The translations under genes and the position numbers were made by a program. A DNA stretch of 64,000 bases from Marinobacterium ramblicola (lineage in GTDB: Bacteria > Pseudomonadota > Gammaproteobacteria > Pseudomonadales > Balneatricaceae): the NCBI RefSeq assembly GCF_019084545.1, contig NZ_JAHREP010000009.1, positions 62,001 through 126,000 on the forward strand, written 5' to 3'. The notes under the pieces are model-generated. The model was not told the origin of the DNA. It worked only from the letters and a program-made list of their open reading frames with translations, and made no database searches. This document shows, one piece after another, positions 17,501 through 25,877 of this stretch; position 1 is the first letter of the stretch; each line of letters begins with the position of its first letter.

Positions 17501-17919
17501 ACCGGATCCCGGCCCACTACCTCTGTTTCGAGATCACCGAAACCGCGGCGATGCTCGATCCGGAAGCCGCCTCCTGCTTTATCGAAGAGCTCAGGTCCCA
17601 GGGCTGTCAATTCGCACTGGATGACTTCGGCAGCGGCCTCTCTTCTTTCGGGTACCTGAAAAAGCTTGCCGTGGACTACGTCAAGATCGACGGTATCTTC
17701 ATCCGCGATATGGCAACCAACGAGATCGATCAGGCGATGGTCGCCTCGATCAACAACATCGCCCATATCATGGGGCTGAAGACTGTAGCCGAGTTTGTCG
17801 AGGACCTGAAAACCCTGGGGCTTTTGCGAGAGATCGGCGTCGATTACGCCCAGGGCTACCTGATCGGTGAGCCCAAACCACTGGAACAACTGGGCCGGGT
17901 ACGTGTGATGCCGCGTTAA
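14515..17919 (+). CDS. Ammonium transporter-PAS-PAS-GGDEF-EAL fusion (ammonium-sensing c-di-GMP enzyme)
   Basis: 1134 residues from GTG 14515, chosen for its AAGGGGGA ribosome site and because the sigma-54 promoter lies just upstream. Residues 1-380 form an Amt domain of about 11 helices keeping the pore histidines (His167, His318, close to E. coli AmtB His168/His318) and the FQLTF/AERTRF block. A linker (385-450) leads to PAS-1 (about 455-565), PAS-2 (about 575-695), GGDEF (700-865, intact motif 783-787, inhibitory RQGD 774-777) and EAL (880-1125). The EAL motif reads EIF (Glu915), but the other catalytic residues are present (INLSG, EITET, DDFGSG, KIDG, AEFVED, QG). It probably couples ammonium at or through the membrane to c-di-GMP turnover. 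Whether it still conducts ammonium is unknown. Confidence 0.92.
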   Translation: MTDHQAFDALWLLLAAVLVLVMQGGFLCLESGLTRSKNAINVALKNAFDLLVTTALFWLVGFNLMFGLHDGLSPDLGLIAADFSDRPFWDAAFFFFQLTFCATAATIVSGAIAERTRFSTYIWLTALIAVMIYPLFGHLAWGGSLNGVPGWLAKQGFVDFAGSTVVHSLGGWVALAAIVLVGTRQGRFVDGKPQPIPSSNLPFAMLGMMMFIIGWIGFNGGSTLAFTTAIPGIIVNTLMAATMGGITGMYLGYQNNQSAQLTINGTLAGLVAITAGCHAVTTTEAAFIGFVGALCMRGMELLLLRLQLDDAISATPVHLGAGIWGTLAVGLFGDPAKLGTGLEWHAQILAQIKGIVICGLWAFSLSFLFLLLLRRFMPLRVSSAAEHDGLNSSEHGASTELTDLLYAMNEQEHSGDMNRKMPVEPFTEVGQIAQKYNQVMDKLNRMICRTQLILKDMRDGVITFSEQGVITSANPGAEQIFGRSPHQLVGQSVGLLLHGDNQVLYPHTPIDHLLPLIAASQNEGPYELIGRKQDGSAAPVEVMTSASPTAEGVQYSAVIRDISDRKRMEERLHRHSELAQVTLEAITEAVITCDGQLNTVYLNPVAQQLTGWKTEDAFGQPIDRVIRLQDGHNDNLSIATLCMESTQGDASRQLSLLGSHNRRSQVQLNCAPLHDAKGAPMGWVVAMQDITRNSELQAKLTFQAVHDALTGLINRREFERRLEQLIISARTDNGTHLVCYLDLDQFKLVNDTCGHRAGDALLRQLAQEIKTLVRQGDTLARLGGDEFGILLANCPVEQGRLIAEQLRQTIKDFRFSWENQIFSVGVSIGLVPFGHDCPSLDELLSVADAACYAAKDMGRNRVHLYQPDDAELSHRQDQMQWAANIQHAIDSDRFRLFYQVIEPLTSEAGQVPHIEIFVRMLDRHDQLVPPGAFIPAAERYDLMPRIDQWVISNTLAWLGDRLHADNSPLHCAINLSGASIGGNECLERIKADIERHRIPAHYLCFEITETAAMLDPEAASCFIEELRSQGCQFALDDFGSGLSSFGYLKKLAVDYVKIDGIFIRDMATNEIDQAMVASINNIAHIMGLKTVAEFVEDLKTLGLLREIGVDYAQGYLIGEPKPLEQLGRVRVMPR

Positions 17920-17982
17920 CGCCGATACATCCCATGCATCACCCTCCACTGTCACCTGAGCGAAACCTGAACGCAATAAACT

Positions 17983-18012
17983 GCGCTGGCGTAAGAAAAT
18001 CGGAGCCAGCGC
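17983..18012 (+). promoter_or_regulatory. Hairpin covering the start of the PHP-glycosyltransferase gene
   Basis: GCGCTGGC (17983-17990) can pair with GCCAGCGC (18005-18012) directly before the ATG at 18013; one more pair would include the A of the start codon. The loop contains the only ribosome-site-like GGA. It could limit translation initiation. Confidence 0.35.
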
Positions 18013-20706
18013 ATGACCCCATCACCGTTTTACCAGGATATACGCGAGCAGTACGATGCCTTCCTGCAGCAGTCAGCCCGGACATTCAATCCGCATGACA
18101 CCCTGCGTATCGACCTGCACTGCCATGATCACAACAGCGATATCCCCGACGAGCTATGGGGGCGCCTGCTGCGCCTGCCGGAAACCTGGCTCAAAACCGA
18201 GGAGCTGGTGAGTGCGCTCGAGCGTGCCGGCACCCATCTGATCACGATCACCAACCACAACAACGCCCGTTCCTGCTGGGCGCTTGAGCAGCAGGGTAAG
18301 ACAGTACTGAGCGGGGCCGAGTTTACCTGCCATTTTCCCGGCGACGAGCTCAGCGTCCATGTGCTCATCTACGGCTTCGACCGCGCGCAGGAGCAAAAGC
18401 TTAACGACCTGCGCCACGATATCTACGCCTTCTGCGCCTATGCCAAACAGGAAGATCTGCCTACGGTCCTGCCGCACCCGTTGTTTTTTTATACTCACGG
18501 CCGTGAGGTCAATCCCGATATTCTGGAGCGCTTCGCACTGCTGTTCGAACGCTTCGAGGTGCTTAACGGCCAGCGTGGCTACTGGCAGAACCTGCTAACG
18601 TTGCGCTGGATTCAGAGCCTGACACCGGAGCGGATCGATGCCTGGTCGCGAAAACACGGGATCAATCCTCACGACTACTGCCGCGATCCCTACCGCAAAT
18701 CGCTGACCGGTGGCTCCGACGACCACAACGGCCTGTTCGCCGGGCGCTGCGGCACGCTGATGGAAGTACCGCACCTGAAGCGGCGGTTGGCGGCCGGCGA
18801 ATCGCTTCCAGCATTGGCCCTGGAGGCGCTCCGAGAGGGGCGGACCGCCCCCTACGGCTTTGTCGGTGAGGAGGAGAAGCTGACCACCACCATCCTCGAC
18901 TACTTCGCCCAGGTGGTGCTGAACATGGAGGACCCCGGCCTGCTGCGAATGCTGCTGCATAAGGGCGATCTGAAGGACAAGATGCTCTGCCTGGCGCTAT
19001 CCAACCTGCTTCAGGAGCTGCGGCGACACAAATATACCCTGAGCTTTCTGGAAACCTTTCATCAGGCACTGAAGGGGCGTAAGCCCAGCCTGCTGGTCAA
19101 TCTGGGGGTGTCGCGTGAATTCAAGCCGACGCTAAAGCTGATCAAGCAGATCGCACGCACCCAGCGCAAGGAGCCGGATCGCTTCCCCGAGGCGCTGCGC
19201 GAGGCGATACCCAAGCTTCACCGTGAGATCAGCCATACCCTGTTCAACCGCATACACGAGCAGCTGGCCCGCATCGACCATGACAGCCTCAGTGACATGC
19301 CGATCGACGAGCTGGTGCGCCTGCTCGAGGTACCGACCCACTTCCGCGCCCTGTTCTCCGGCGAGCGCAGCAACGCCTCGGATATGTCGCAGGTCAACCT
19401 GGGCCAACTGATGGACAAGCTGACCTTCCCGGCCCTGTCCGCCGGCGTTCTGGCCGGGGCCGCCTTCGCCAGCACCCGCGTGCTCTACTCCAATCGTGAA
19501 TTTCTCGACCGCCTGGCCGGCCAGCTTGGCGCCACCCGCCACCCACAGCGCATACTCTGGTTGACCGACACCTTTGTCGACCGCAACGGCGTCTCCTCCG
19601 TACTGCGCGATCTGCTGACCCAGGTGCAGAAGCATGAGCTGCCGATCGATCTGCTGGTCTGCCACCCGACCCTGAAGCCCCAACCCCATCTGCAGGTGAT
19701 TCGCCCGCTGACGGCGTTCCACTTCAACCAACTTGGGGAACAGACGATTCATGTACCGGACCTGCTTGAGGTACAGAGGCTGTTCGAGCACGGTGGTTAC
19801 GACCGCATCATCTGCTCCACCGAACTGTGCATGGGACCGATCGCGCTGTACCTGAAGCAGGCCTACTCTGTGCCCGCCTGGTTCTACATGCATACCGACT
19901 GGCTGGAGTTCCTTAGCCGCAAGACCGGTATCGACCACCATGCCCAAGACCGCATTCGCCGCCTGATCCGCGCGTTTTACCAGCGGTTCGACGGTATCTT
20001 CGTGCTGAACGAAGACCACCGTGAGTGGCTCACCAGCGCCGAGATGGCACTGCCCGAGGCGCGGGTGAAACTGACCGGGCACTGGGCAGGGGTCGGTTCC
20101 GAGGTTGCCAGCCTGATCCCCAAACCGCATAACGAAGCACCGATCCTGCTCTATGTGGGCCGTCTCAGCGAAGAGAAAGGGGTTCTTGACCTGCGCCAGA
20201 TCTGGGACCGGGTCAAAGCCACCCATCCAAACACCCAGCTCTGGATCGCGGGCAGTGGACCGGCCGAGAAAAAACTGCGCAAGGCACTACCCGGCGCCAC
20301 CTTCTTCGGCTGGGTGGAGCAGTCGCAGATGCCGCAGATCTACCAGCAGGCCGACCTTCTGCTGCTGCCCTCCCGCTTCGACACCTTTGGCTGCGTGATC
20401 CTGGAAGCAATGAGCTCGGGACTCCCGACGCTGGCGTACAACTGTAAGGGACCGAAATCGATCATCAAACATGGACGCAGCGGTTTGCTGGCCGACGATA
20501 TGGACTCGATGGCACAGAACGCCATCGACTATCTGAACGACCCAGCCTATCAGGGGCGTCTGCGGGTGGGGGCGTTGGCGCGGTGCCTGGACTACACGCC
20601 GCAGCGGATTCTCAACAACCTGCTGTCGGACATGGGCCTGGAGGAGAGTCTCAAGTGGCCCAGATCCGAGGGGGTACAGCTTCCAACCCGGTTAAGGCAG
20701 GCCTGA
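18013..20706 (+). CDS. PHP-domain/GT4 glycosyltransferase fusion
   Basis: 897 residues. N-terminal PHP-type metal hydrolase fold: DLHCHDH at 34-40, TITNHNN, GAEFTCHFPGDELSVHVL, LPHPLFF, GGSDDHNG. A helical middle region (about 280-500) follows, then a GT-B group-1 (GT4) glycosyltransferase from about 515 (RILWLTDTFVDRNGVSSVLRDLL) with the donor-binding half LLYVGRLSEEKG and the EX7E-like FDTFGCVILEAMSSGLPT. The glycosyl product is not predictable, possibly a surface glycolipid or polysaccharide, with the PHP part acting on phospho-sugars. It follows the Amt fusion by 93 bases and overlaps the convergent ureD by 56 bases at the 3' end. Confidence 0.85.
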   Translation: MTPSPFYQDIREQYDAFLQQSARTFNPHDTLRIDLHCHDHNSDIPDELWGRLLRLPETWLKTEELVSALERAGTHLITITNHNNARSCWALEQQGKTVLSGAEFTCHFPGDELSVHVLIYGFDRAQEQKLNDLRHDIYAFCAYAKQEDLPTVLPHPLFFYTHGREVNPDILERFALLFERFEVLNGQRGYWQNLLTLRWIQSLTPERIDAWSRKHGINPHDYCRDPYRKSLTGGSDDHNGLFAGRCGTLMEVPHLKRRLAAGESLPALALEALREGRTAPYGFVGEEEKLTTTILDYFAQVVLNMEDPGLLRMLLHKGDLKDKMLCLALSNLLQELRRHKYTLSFLETFHQALKGRKPSLLVNLGVSREFKPTLKLIKQIARTQRKEPDRFPEALREAIPKLHREISHTLFNRIHEQLARIDHDSLSDMPIDELVRLLEVPTHFRALFSGERSNASDMSQVNLGQLMDKLTFPALSAGVLAGAAFASTRVLYSNREFLDRLAGQLGATRHPQRILWLTDTFVDRNGVSSVLRDLLTQVQKHELPIDLLVCHPTLKPQPHLQVIRPLTAFHFNQLGEQTIHVPDLLEVQRLFEHGGYDRIICSTELCMGPIALYLKQAYSVPAWFYMHTDWLEFLSRKTGIDHHAQDRIRRLIRAFYQRFDGIFVLNEDHREWLTSAEMALPEARVKLTGHWAGVGSEVASLIPKPHNEAPILLYVGRLSEEKGVLDLRQIWDRVKATHPNTQLWIAGSGPAEKKLRKALPGATFFGWVEQSQMPQIYQQADLLLLPSRFDTFGCVILEAMSSGLPTLAYNCKGPKSIIKHGRSGLLADDMDSMAQNAIDYLNDPAYQGRLRVGALARCLDYTPQRILNNLLSDMGLEESLKWPRSEGVQLPTRLRQA

Positions 20707-21514
20707 GCGAGCACCAGATCGCGGTGAACAGACGCAGGATCGGCTCTGTTCCCGCGCCCAGTGCGCGCACCACCAATACACCGTCGACCTGCGTCGCACC
20801 CACCTCGAGTGAGCTGCAGTCGGCCGCCGCGATCACCCCTCGGATATCCTCCAGCAACGCCTGGCCTGAGGTGGCACAACCGCTACCGGGCACGACGAAC
20901 AGGCTGGACTGCATCGGGTAGCCGCGCAGACCCGCGGCAGCATCGACCAGGCCTCGCCCCTGAGTACGCAACTGATCGATCAGGACCAGTTCGCCATCGA
21001 TGCTCAAATGGGTGACGCAGTTGACCTGCCCGATATCGAACACCTCCCCGTTTGCCGGTCGTCCCAGGCACTGCAGGTCCCAGCCGATAAAACCCGCCCC
21101 CGTCTCCAGCTCGACATGGGTTTCGACCCGGGCGAAGGCGTCGGGGAAGAAAATATTCTCCTGCGGCAGCCACTCCAGCAGGCCGCCGCTGGCGACGGTC
21201 AGTGTCTGCCTCTGAGTCGCCAGACGACCGCCGGAGCGGTAGAACTTGGTCGCCCCGGGGGTGGTGATCAGCGCCTGCGCCCCGGCCTCCACCCGCACCT
21301 GTATATCCAAGCTGTCGCCGCCGACCACCCCACCGGGCGGGTGCAGCAGATAGGTGTGGCAAACGCCCGCCTGTTCCGGATAGAAGGGGCGCTGCACCGC
21401 CAGTGGGCCGCGCCGCTCACGCTCAACAATGCGTGTCTTGTCGCCACGCCGCGCATAACCCAACCGCAACAGCGCTTCCCACCCCTGGGCGGCTACCGCC
21501 TGGTTCATCGACAC
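20651..21514 (-). CDS. ureD: Urease accessory protein UreD
   Basis: 287 residues, with the family blocks VCHTYLLHPPGGVVGGDSLDI, TTPGATKFYRS and WLPQENIFFPDA. It is the scaffold on which UreF and UreG load nickel into urease. Here it is the last gene of the urt transporter operon (15 bases after urtE) instead of heading the urease operon, from which it is separated by two plus-strand genes. Its last 56 bases overlap the end of the convergent glycosyltransferase gene. Confidence 0.96.
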   Translation of the reverse strand: MSMNQAVAAQGWEALLRLGYARRGDKTRIVERERRGPLAVQRPFYPEQAGVCHTYLLHPPGGVVGGDSLDIQVRVEAGAQALITTPGATKFYRSGGRLATQRQTLTVASGGLLEWLPQENIFFPDAFARVETHVELETGAGFIGWDLQCLGRPANGEVFDIGQVNCVTHLSIDGELVLIDQLRTQGRGLVDAAAGLRGYPMQSSLFVVPGSGCATSGQALLEDIRGVIAAADCSSLEVGATQVDGVLVVRALGAGTEPILRLFTAIWCSLRPALTGLEAVPPRIWAT

Positions 21515-21528
21515 TCCTTAGCAGACGG

Positions 21529-22224
21529 TTACACCGTCAGATACTCTTTCACCAGTTGATCGTCGAGCTCGGTCATACCGCCTTTCGCGACCGCCCGGCC
21601 ACGATCCAGTATACAGAATCTGTCGCCGACCTTGCGCGCAAAGGGCAGTTTCTGCTCCACCAACAGCACGGTCAGGCCCATCTCCCGGTTCAGTCGGCGG
21701 ATGATATCGCCGATCTCCTGTACCACGTTGGGCTGAATCCCCTCCGTCGGCTCATCCAGGATCAGCAGTTGCGGGTCGACCACCAGTGCACGACCGATCG
21801 CCAACTGCTGCTGTTGACCACCGGACAGGTCCCCGCCACGACGTTTCATCATCTCGCCCAGTACCGGGAACAGATCGAAGATAAAGTCGGGAACCCTGCG
21901 CTTGCCCCGCGGCAGCACCGGCAAGCCGATCTGCAGGTTCTCCTCTACCGTCAGCAGCGGAAAGATCTGCCGCCCCTGGGGCACGTAACCGATACCGACG
22001 CGGGGACGCTGTTCCACCGACTTTTTCAGCAGATCCTCGCCCTTGAACTGGATGCCGCCGCTCTTTACCGACTGGTGGCCCATGATGCACTGGAGCAGCG
22101 TGGTTTTGCCGACACCGTTGCGTCCCATCAGCACCGTGCACTCCCCCGCCGGCACGCTCATCTCCACATCCCAAAGCGTATGGCTCTGGCCATAAAACTG
22201 GTTCAGCCCCTGGATCTCAAGCAT
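21529..22224 (-). CDS. urtE: Urea ABC transporter ATP-binding protein UrtE
   Basis: 231 residues from ATG 22224 (MLEIQGLNQFYGQSH), with a GGAG ribosome site. A longer frame to 22383 runs out of phase through urtD and has no family match. Walker A GRNGVGKTT, Q-loop YVPQGRQIFPLLTVEENLQIG, signature LSGGQQQQLAIGRAL, Walker B LLILDEPTEG. LivF-like ATPase that pairs with UrtD to power urea import. Confidence 0.96.
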   Translation of the reverse strand: MLEIQGLNQFYGQSHTLWDVEMSVPAGECTVLMGRNGVGKTTLLQCIMGHQSVKSGGIQFKGEDLLKKSVEQRPRVGIGYVPQGRQIFPLLTVEENLQIGLPVLPRGKRRVPDFIFDLFPVLGEMMKRRGGDLSGGQQQQLAIGRALVVDPQLLILDEPTEGIQPNVVQEIGDIIRRLNREMGLTVLLVEQKLPFARKVGDRFCILDRGRAVAKGGMTELDDQLVKEYLTV

Positions 22225-22255
22225 CGGCTCCACTCCCCTGTCTCTACTCTCTTCG

Positions 22256-23098
22256 CTACTCGCCAAGGTACACCTCGACCACTTTGCGATTGTTCTGTAC
22301 CTGCTCCATCCGCCCCTCGGCCAGTACACTGCCCTGATGCAGCACGGTGACGGTGCGATCCTTGCCCGCCAGGCTGCGCACAAAGTCCATATCGTGTTCG
22401 ACGACGACCACCGAGTGCATGCCAGCCAGCGAGGTCAGTAGCTCCGCGGTACGGTCCATCTCCTGATGGGTCATGCCCGCCACCGGCTCGTCCACCAACA
22501 GCAGGCGCGGCTGCTGCATCAGCAACATGCCGATCTCGAGCCACTGTTTCTGGCCGTGGGACAGGCTGCCGGCGCGCATCTGCGGCAGCTGCTTCAGCCC
22601 GATCAGTTCAAGCACCTCGTCGAGCCGATCGCGCTGTTCGCCACTGATGCGGGCGCCGAGGATCTGCAGCACCGCTCGATCCCCGGCCATCGCCAACTCC
22701 AGGTTCTCGAACACGGTAAGAAACTCAAATACCGTCGGTTTCTGGAATTTGCGGCCGATACCGGCCTGGGCGATCGCCGGTTCATCCATCTCCAGCAGGT
22801 TGATGGTCTGGCCGAACCAGGCCGCGCCACTGTCCGGGCGGGTCTTGCCGGTGATGATATCCATCATCGTGGTCTTGCCCGCGCCGTTCGGCCCGATGAT
22901 GCAGCGCAGCTCACCATCGTTGATATACAGGTTCAGGTCGTTGATCGCCTTGAAACCGTCGAAGCTGACCGAGATCCCCTCCAGATAGAGCAGTACGCTC
23001 TTGTCGACGTTGAGATTGGCCGCACTCTGTGGCGCCATGAACGAGAATACGTGGTCGCGATCGAGCACTTCCGCCATAGTCGATTGCAGGCTCATCAC
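22256..23098 (-). CDS. urtD: Urea ABC transporter ATP-binding protein UrtD
   Basis: 280 residues. An N-terminal extension of about 35 residues precedes the LivG-like ATPase: Walker A GPNGAGKTT, signature LSHGQKQWLEIGMLL, Walker B RLLLVDEPVAGMT. The start overlaps the urtC stop (ATGATGA), so the two are coupled; either of two adjacent ATGs could be used. Confidence 0.96.
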   Translation of the reverse strand: MMSLQSTMAEVLDRDHVFSFMAPQSAANLNVDKSVLLYLEGISVSFDGFKAINDLNLYINDGELRCIIGPNGAGKTTMMDIITGKTRPDSGAAWFGQTINLLEMDEPAIAQAGIGRKFQKPTVFEFLTVFENLELAMAGDRAVLQILGARISGEQRDRLDEVLELIGLKQLPQMRAGSLSHGQKQWLEIGMLLMQQPRLLLVDEPVAGMTHQEMDRTAELLTSLAGMHSVVVVEHDMDFVRSLAGKDRTVTVLHQGSVLAEGRMEQVQNNRKVVEVYLGE

Positions 23099-24177
23099 AC
23101 CGCCTCCTTAGGTCTCAGCAATCCGGTGATACCCCGGGGCAGCAACAGAGTGACCAGTACGAACAGGCCGCCCAGCGCGAACAGCCATATATCGGGCAGC
23201 TCCGCGGTGAAGTAACTCTTCGCATAGTTGATCACCAGGGCACCGACCACCGCGCCGTAGAGTGTCGCGCGGCCACCTACTGCAACCCAGACCACCACCT
23301 CGATGGAGTTCAGCGGCGAGAACTCGTTGGGGTTGATGATCCCGACCTGCGGCACATAGAGCGCACCGGCGACACCGGCGATCATCGCCGAGATGGTGAA
23401 GACCCAGAGCTTCACGTTCTCCACCCGGTAGCCCATGAAACGGGCGCGGGACTCGGCATCGCGCACAGCGACACAGACCCTGCCCAGGCGGCTCTGCATC
23501 AGGTAGCGACAGAGCAGATAGCTAAACGCCAGCGCCAGTGCCGAGGCGATGAACAGGCCAATGCGGGTGCTGTCCGATTGCAGATTGAATCCGAGTAGAT
23601 CCTTGAAGTCGGTCAGGCCGTTGTTGCCGCCGAAACCCATCTCATTGCGGTAGAACGCCAGCATCAGCGCGAAGGTCAGCGCCTGCGTAATGATCGACAG
23701 GTAAACGCCGGACACCCGGGAGCGGAACGCCAGAGCACCGAACACGAAGGCCAGGATCCCGGGTGCCAGCATCACCATAATCGCGGCGAACCAGAACTGA
23801 TCGAACCCCTGCCAAAACCAGGGCAGCTCCTGCCAGTTCAGGAACACCATGAAATCGGGCAGCTCCGGATTGCCGTAGACGCCACGATCACCGATCTGGC
23901 GCATCAGGTACATCCCCATGGCATAGCCGCCCAGGGCAAAGAAGGCACCATGACCCAGGGTCAGAATCCCCAGGTAGCCCCAGACCAGGTCCACCGCCAC
24001 CGCCAGCAACGCCAGGGTCAGGTATTTACCGATCAGGGTCACGGTATAGGTGGGCAGGTGCAGCGCCGAATCGCTCGGCAACCCGTTCAATATCGGCACC
24101 AGCACGATGGCTGCCGCCAGCAGTACGAGCAGGATCTGCCCACCGCGATCATCCTTCATTATCCGCCACAGAAACAT
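23095..24177 (-). CDS. urtC: Urea ABC transporter permease UrtC
   Basis: 360 residues, LivM-like, about ten helices, with the stretch DLVWGYLGILTLGHGAFFALGGYAMGMYLM typical of UrtC and SRARFMGYRVENVKLWVFTISAMIAGVAGALYVPQVGIINP further on. Inner-membrane half-channel for urea together with UrtB. Three bases separate it from urtB. Confidence 0.96.
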   Translation of the reverse strand: MFLWRIMKDDRGGQILLVLLAAAIVLVPILNGLPSDSALHLPTYTVTLIGKYLTLALLAVAVDLVWGYLGILTLGHGAFFALGGYAMGMYLMRQIGDRGVYGNPELPDFMVFLNWQELPWFWQGFDQFWFAAIMVMLAPGILAFVFGALAFRSRVSGVYLSIITQALTFALMLAFYRNEMGFGGNNGLTDFKDLLGFNLQSDSTRIGLFIASALALAFSYLLCRYLMQSRLGRVCVAVRDAESRARFMGYRVENVKLWVFTISAMIAGVAGALYVPQVGIINPNEFSPLNSIEVVVWVAVGGRATLYGAVVGALVINYAKSYFTAELPDIWLFALGGLFVLVTLLLPRGITGLLRPKEAV

Positions 24178-24180
24178 CGA

Positions 24181-25797
24181 TCAGCCCTCCGCTGCCCGGC
24201 CACGCTGCGGGAAGAGTCCGCGCGGGCGCTTTTGGATAAACAGGATGATGAACACCAGTACCAGGATCTTGGCCAGCACCGCACCGGCCCAGGGCTCCAG
24301 CACCTTGTTGGCGACGCCCAGGCTCAGACCCGCCACCAGCGTGCCCCAGAGATTACCGACACCGCCGAACACCACGACCATAAAGGAGTCGATGATGTAG
24401 GCCTGGCCCAGGTTGGGGCCTACGTTGGTCAGCTGCGACAGCGCCACACCGGCAACCCCGGCCACGCCCGAGCCAAGACCGAAGGTCAGTGCATCGACCC
24501 ATTCCGAACGCACGCCCATGGCGCGGGCCATGGCGCGGTTCTGCGATACCGCACGCACCTGCAGGCCCAGTGAGGTGCGTTTCAACACCAGCAGCAGCGC
24601 GAAAAACACCATCAGGCAAAACAGGATGATGTACAGCCGGCTGGTGGTCAGCGACAGCACCGGGTTGATCTCGATCAGACCGCTCATCCACTCCGGCGTC
24701 TCCACGCTGCGGTTGAGCGGCGAAAAGATGGTGCGCACCGCCTGCTGCAGCACCAGCGAGATACCGAAGGTGGCGAGCAGGGTCTCCAGTGGGCGGCCAT
24801 AGAGGAAGCGGATCACGCCGCGCTCGATGGCGATACCGACCAGTGCCGAGACCAGAAAGGCACAGGGGATCGCTACGATCAGCGACAGCCCGATATGGTT
24901 TGGCATCAGTTGCTGAATCACGTAGGTGGTGTAGGCGCCGAGCATGATCAGCTCGCCATGCGCCATATTGATCACGCCCATGACACCGAAGGTGATCGCC
25001 AGGCCGATACCGGCCAGTACCAGCACCGAGCCCAGGCTCAGCCCGAAATAGAGGGTTTCGATCCCGCCGTAGAGGTTCGTACGCTGCTCGATCTCGGCCA
25101 GCGCCTTTTCCGCCGCAGCTTTCAGTGCCTTGCTGTCGGTGGCGGAAGCGAACTGACTCAGCGCGTTGCGTGCATCCGGCTCCAATGAGCCACCTAGCGT
25201 ATCGATCGCATCACGGGCACGGGCTTCGTCCGCTCGTGGCAGCTCGCCAATCGCGATAGCCACCTGCATCACCTCACGCACTGCCGCGCTCTGCTCCCCG
25301 GCGTAAGCCTTGCGCACCAGTGACAGCGTATCGCTGTCCATACTGCCGAGCATCGCACGCACCGCCGCCAGTCGCCGTGACAGATCGGAGGCCTTAAGGC
25401 CCAACTCGGCCTGGATCTGCCTGACCTGCGATCTGAGTTGATTATTCAGCGTTATCTTCTTGAAATCTCTTTTCTTTTCGATAACCAGCCGGTCACCAGT
25501 TGTGATCGAGATCGCCGGTTTACCGCTGTCGTAGTCGTCGATCTGGTAAAGCCGGTCATCCTCTTTGTTGTAGTAGAGACGGCTATCCATCAACAGCGTA
25601 AGAATCAGTTGCGTCTGCGGGTGATTGTTATCGGCCAATAGTTGAATCGCCTGGCCCTTTTCGTCGAAGCCACGACTCATCAAAAGCTCGGCCGCCTGGC
25701 TGTAGACCTCCTGTTCGCCCTCGGCCAGAGCACGCAAGGGTGCGAGCAGGAGCAACAGACTGAGCAGGCATATTCCGCCAATTGTCCGTACTGTCAT
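24181..25797 (-). CDS. urtB: Urea ABC transporter permease UrtB (with N-terminal extracytoplasmic domain)
   Basis: 538 residues. After a signal-type helix (about 7-25) comes a roughly 220-residue soluble region, as in many proteobacterial UrtB proteins, and from about 245 the LivH-like permease (LGSVLVLAGIGLAITFGVMGVINMAHGELIMLGAYTTYV). The soluble region is rich in charged helices; its role is not established. Coupled with urtC in the operon, 80 bases after urtA. Confidence 0.95.
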   Translation of the reverse strand: MTVRTIGGICLLSLLLLLAPLRALAEGEQEVYSQAAELLMSRGFDEKGQAIQLLADNNHPQTQLILTLLMDSRLYYNKEDDRLYQIDDYDSGKPAISITTGDRLVIEKKRDFKKITLNNQLRSQVRQIQAELGLKASDLSRRLAAVRAMLGSMDSDTLSLVRKAYAGEQSAAVREVMQVAIAIGELPRADEARARDAIDTLGGSLEPDARNALSQFASATDSKALKAAAEKALAEIEQRTNLYGGIETLYFGLSLGSVLVLAGIGLAITFGVMGVINMAHGELIMLGAYTTYVIQQLMPNHIGLSLIVAIPCAFLVSALVGIAIERGVIRFLYGRPLETLLATFGISLVLQQAVRTIFSPLNRSVETPEWMSGLIEINPVLSLTTSRLYIILFCLMVFFALLLVLKRTSLGLQVRAVSQNRAMARAMGVRSEWVDALTFGLGSGVAGVAGVALSQLTNVGPNLGQAYIIDSFMVVVFGGVGNLWGTLVAGLSLGVANKVLEPWAGAVLAKILVLVFIILFIQKRPRGLFPQRGRAAEG

Positions 25798-25877
25798 GGG
25801 TCATTACCTGGAAACAAGAAGATGGGAGCCGGTGCCCGTTAAACGGGCACCGGCGATTGGAGCAACTAGCGAGTGGA

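Noticed and set aside
22225-22383. Longer N-terminus for UrtE
   Set aside because: It runs over urtD in another frame and has no family match; ATG 22224 gives the standard protein.
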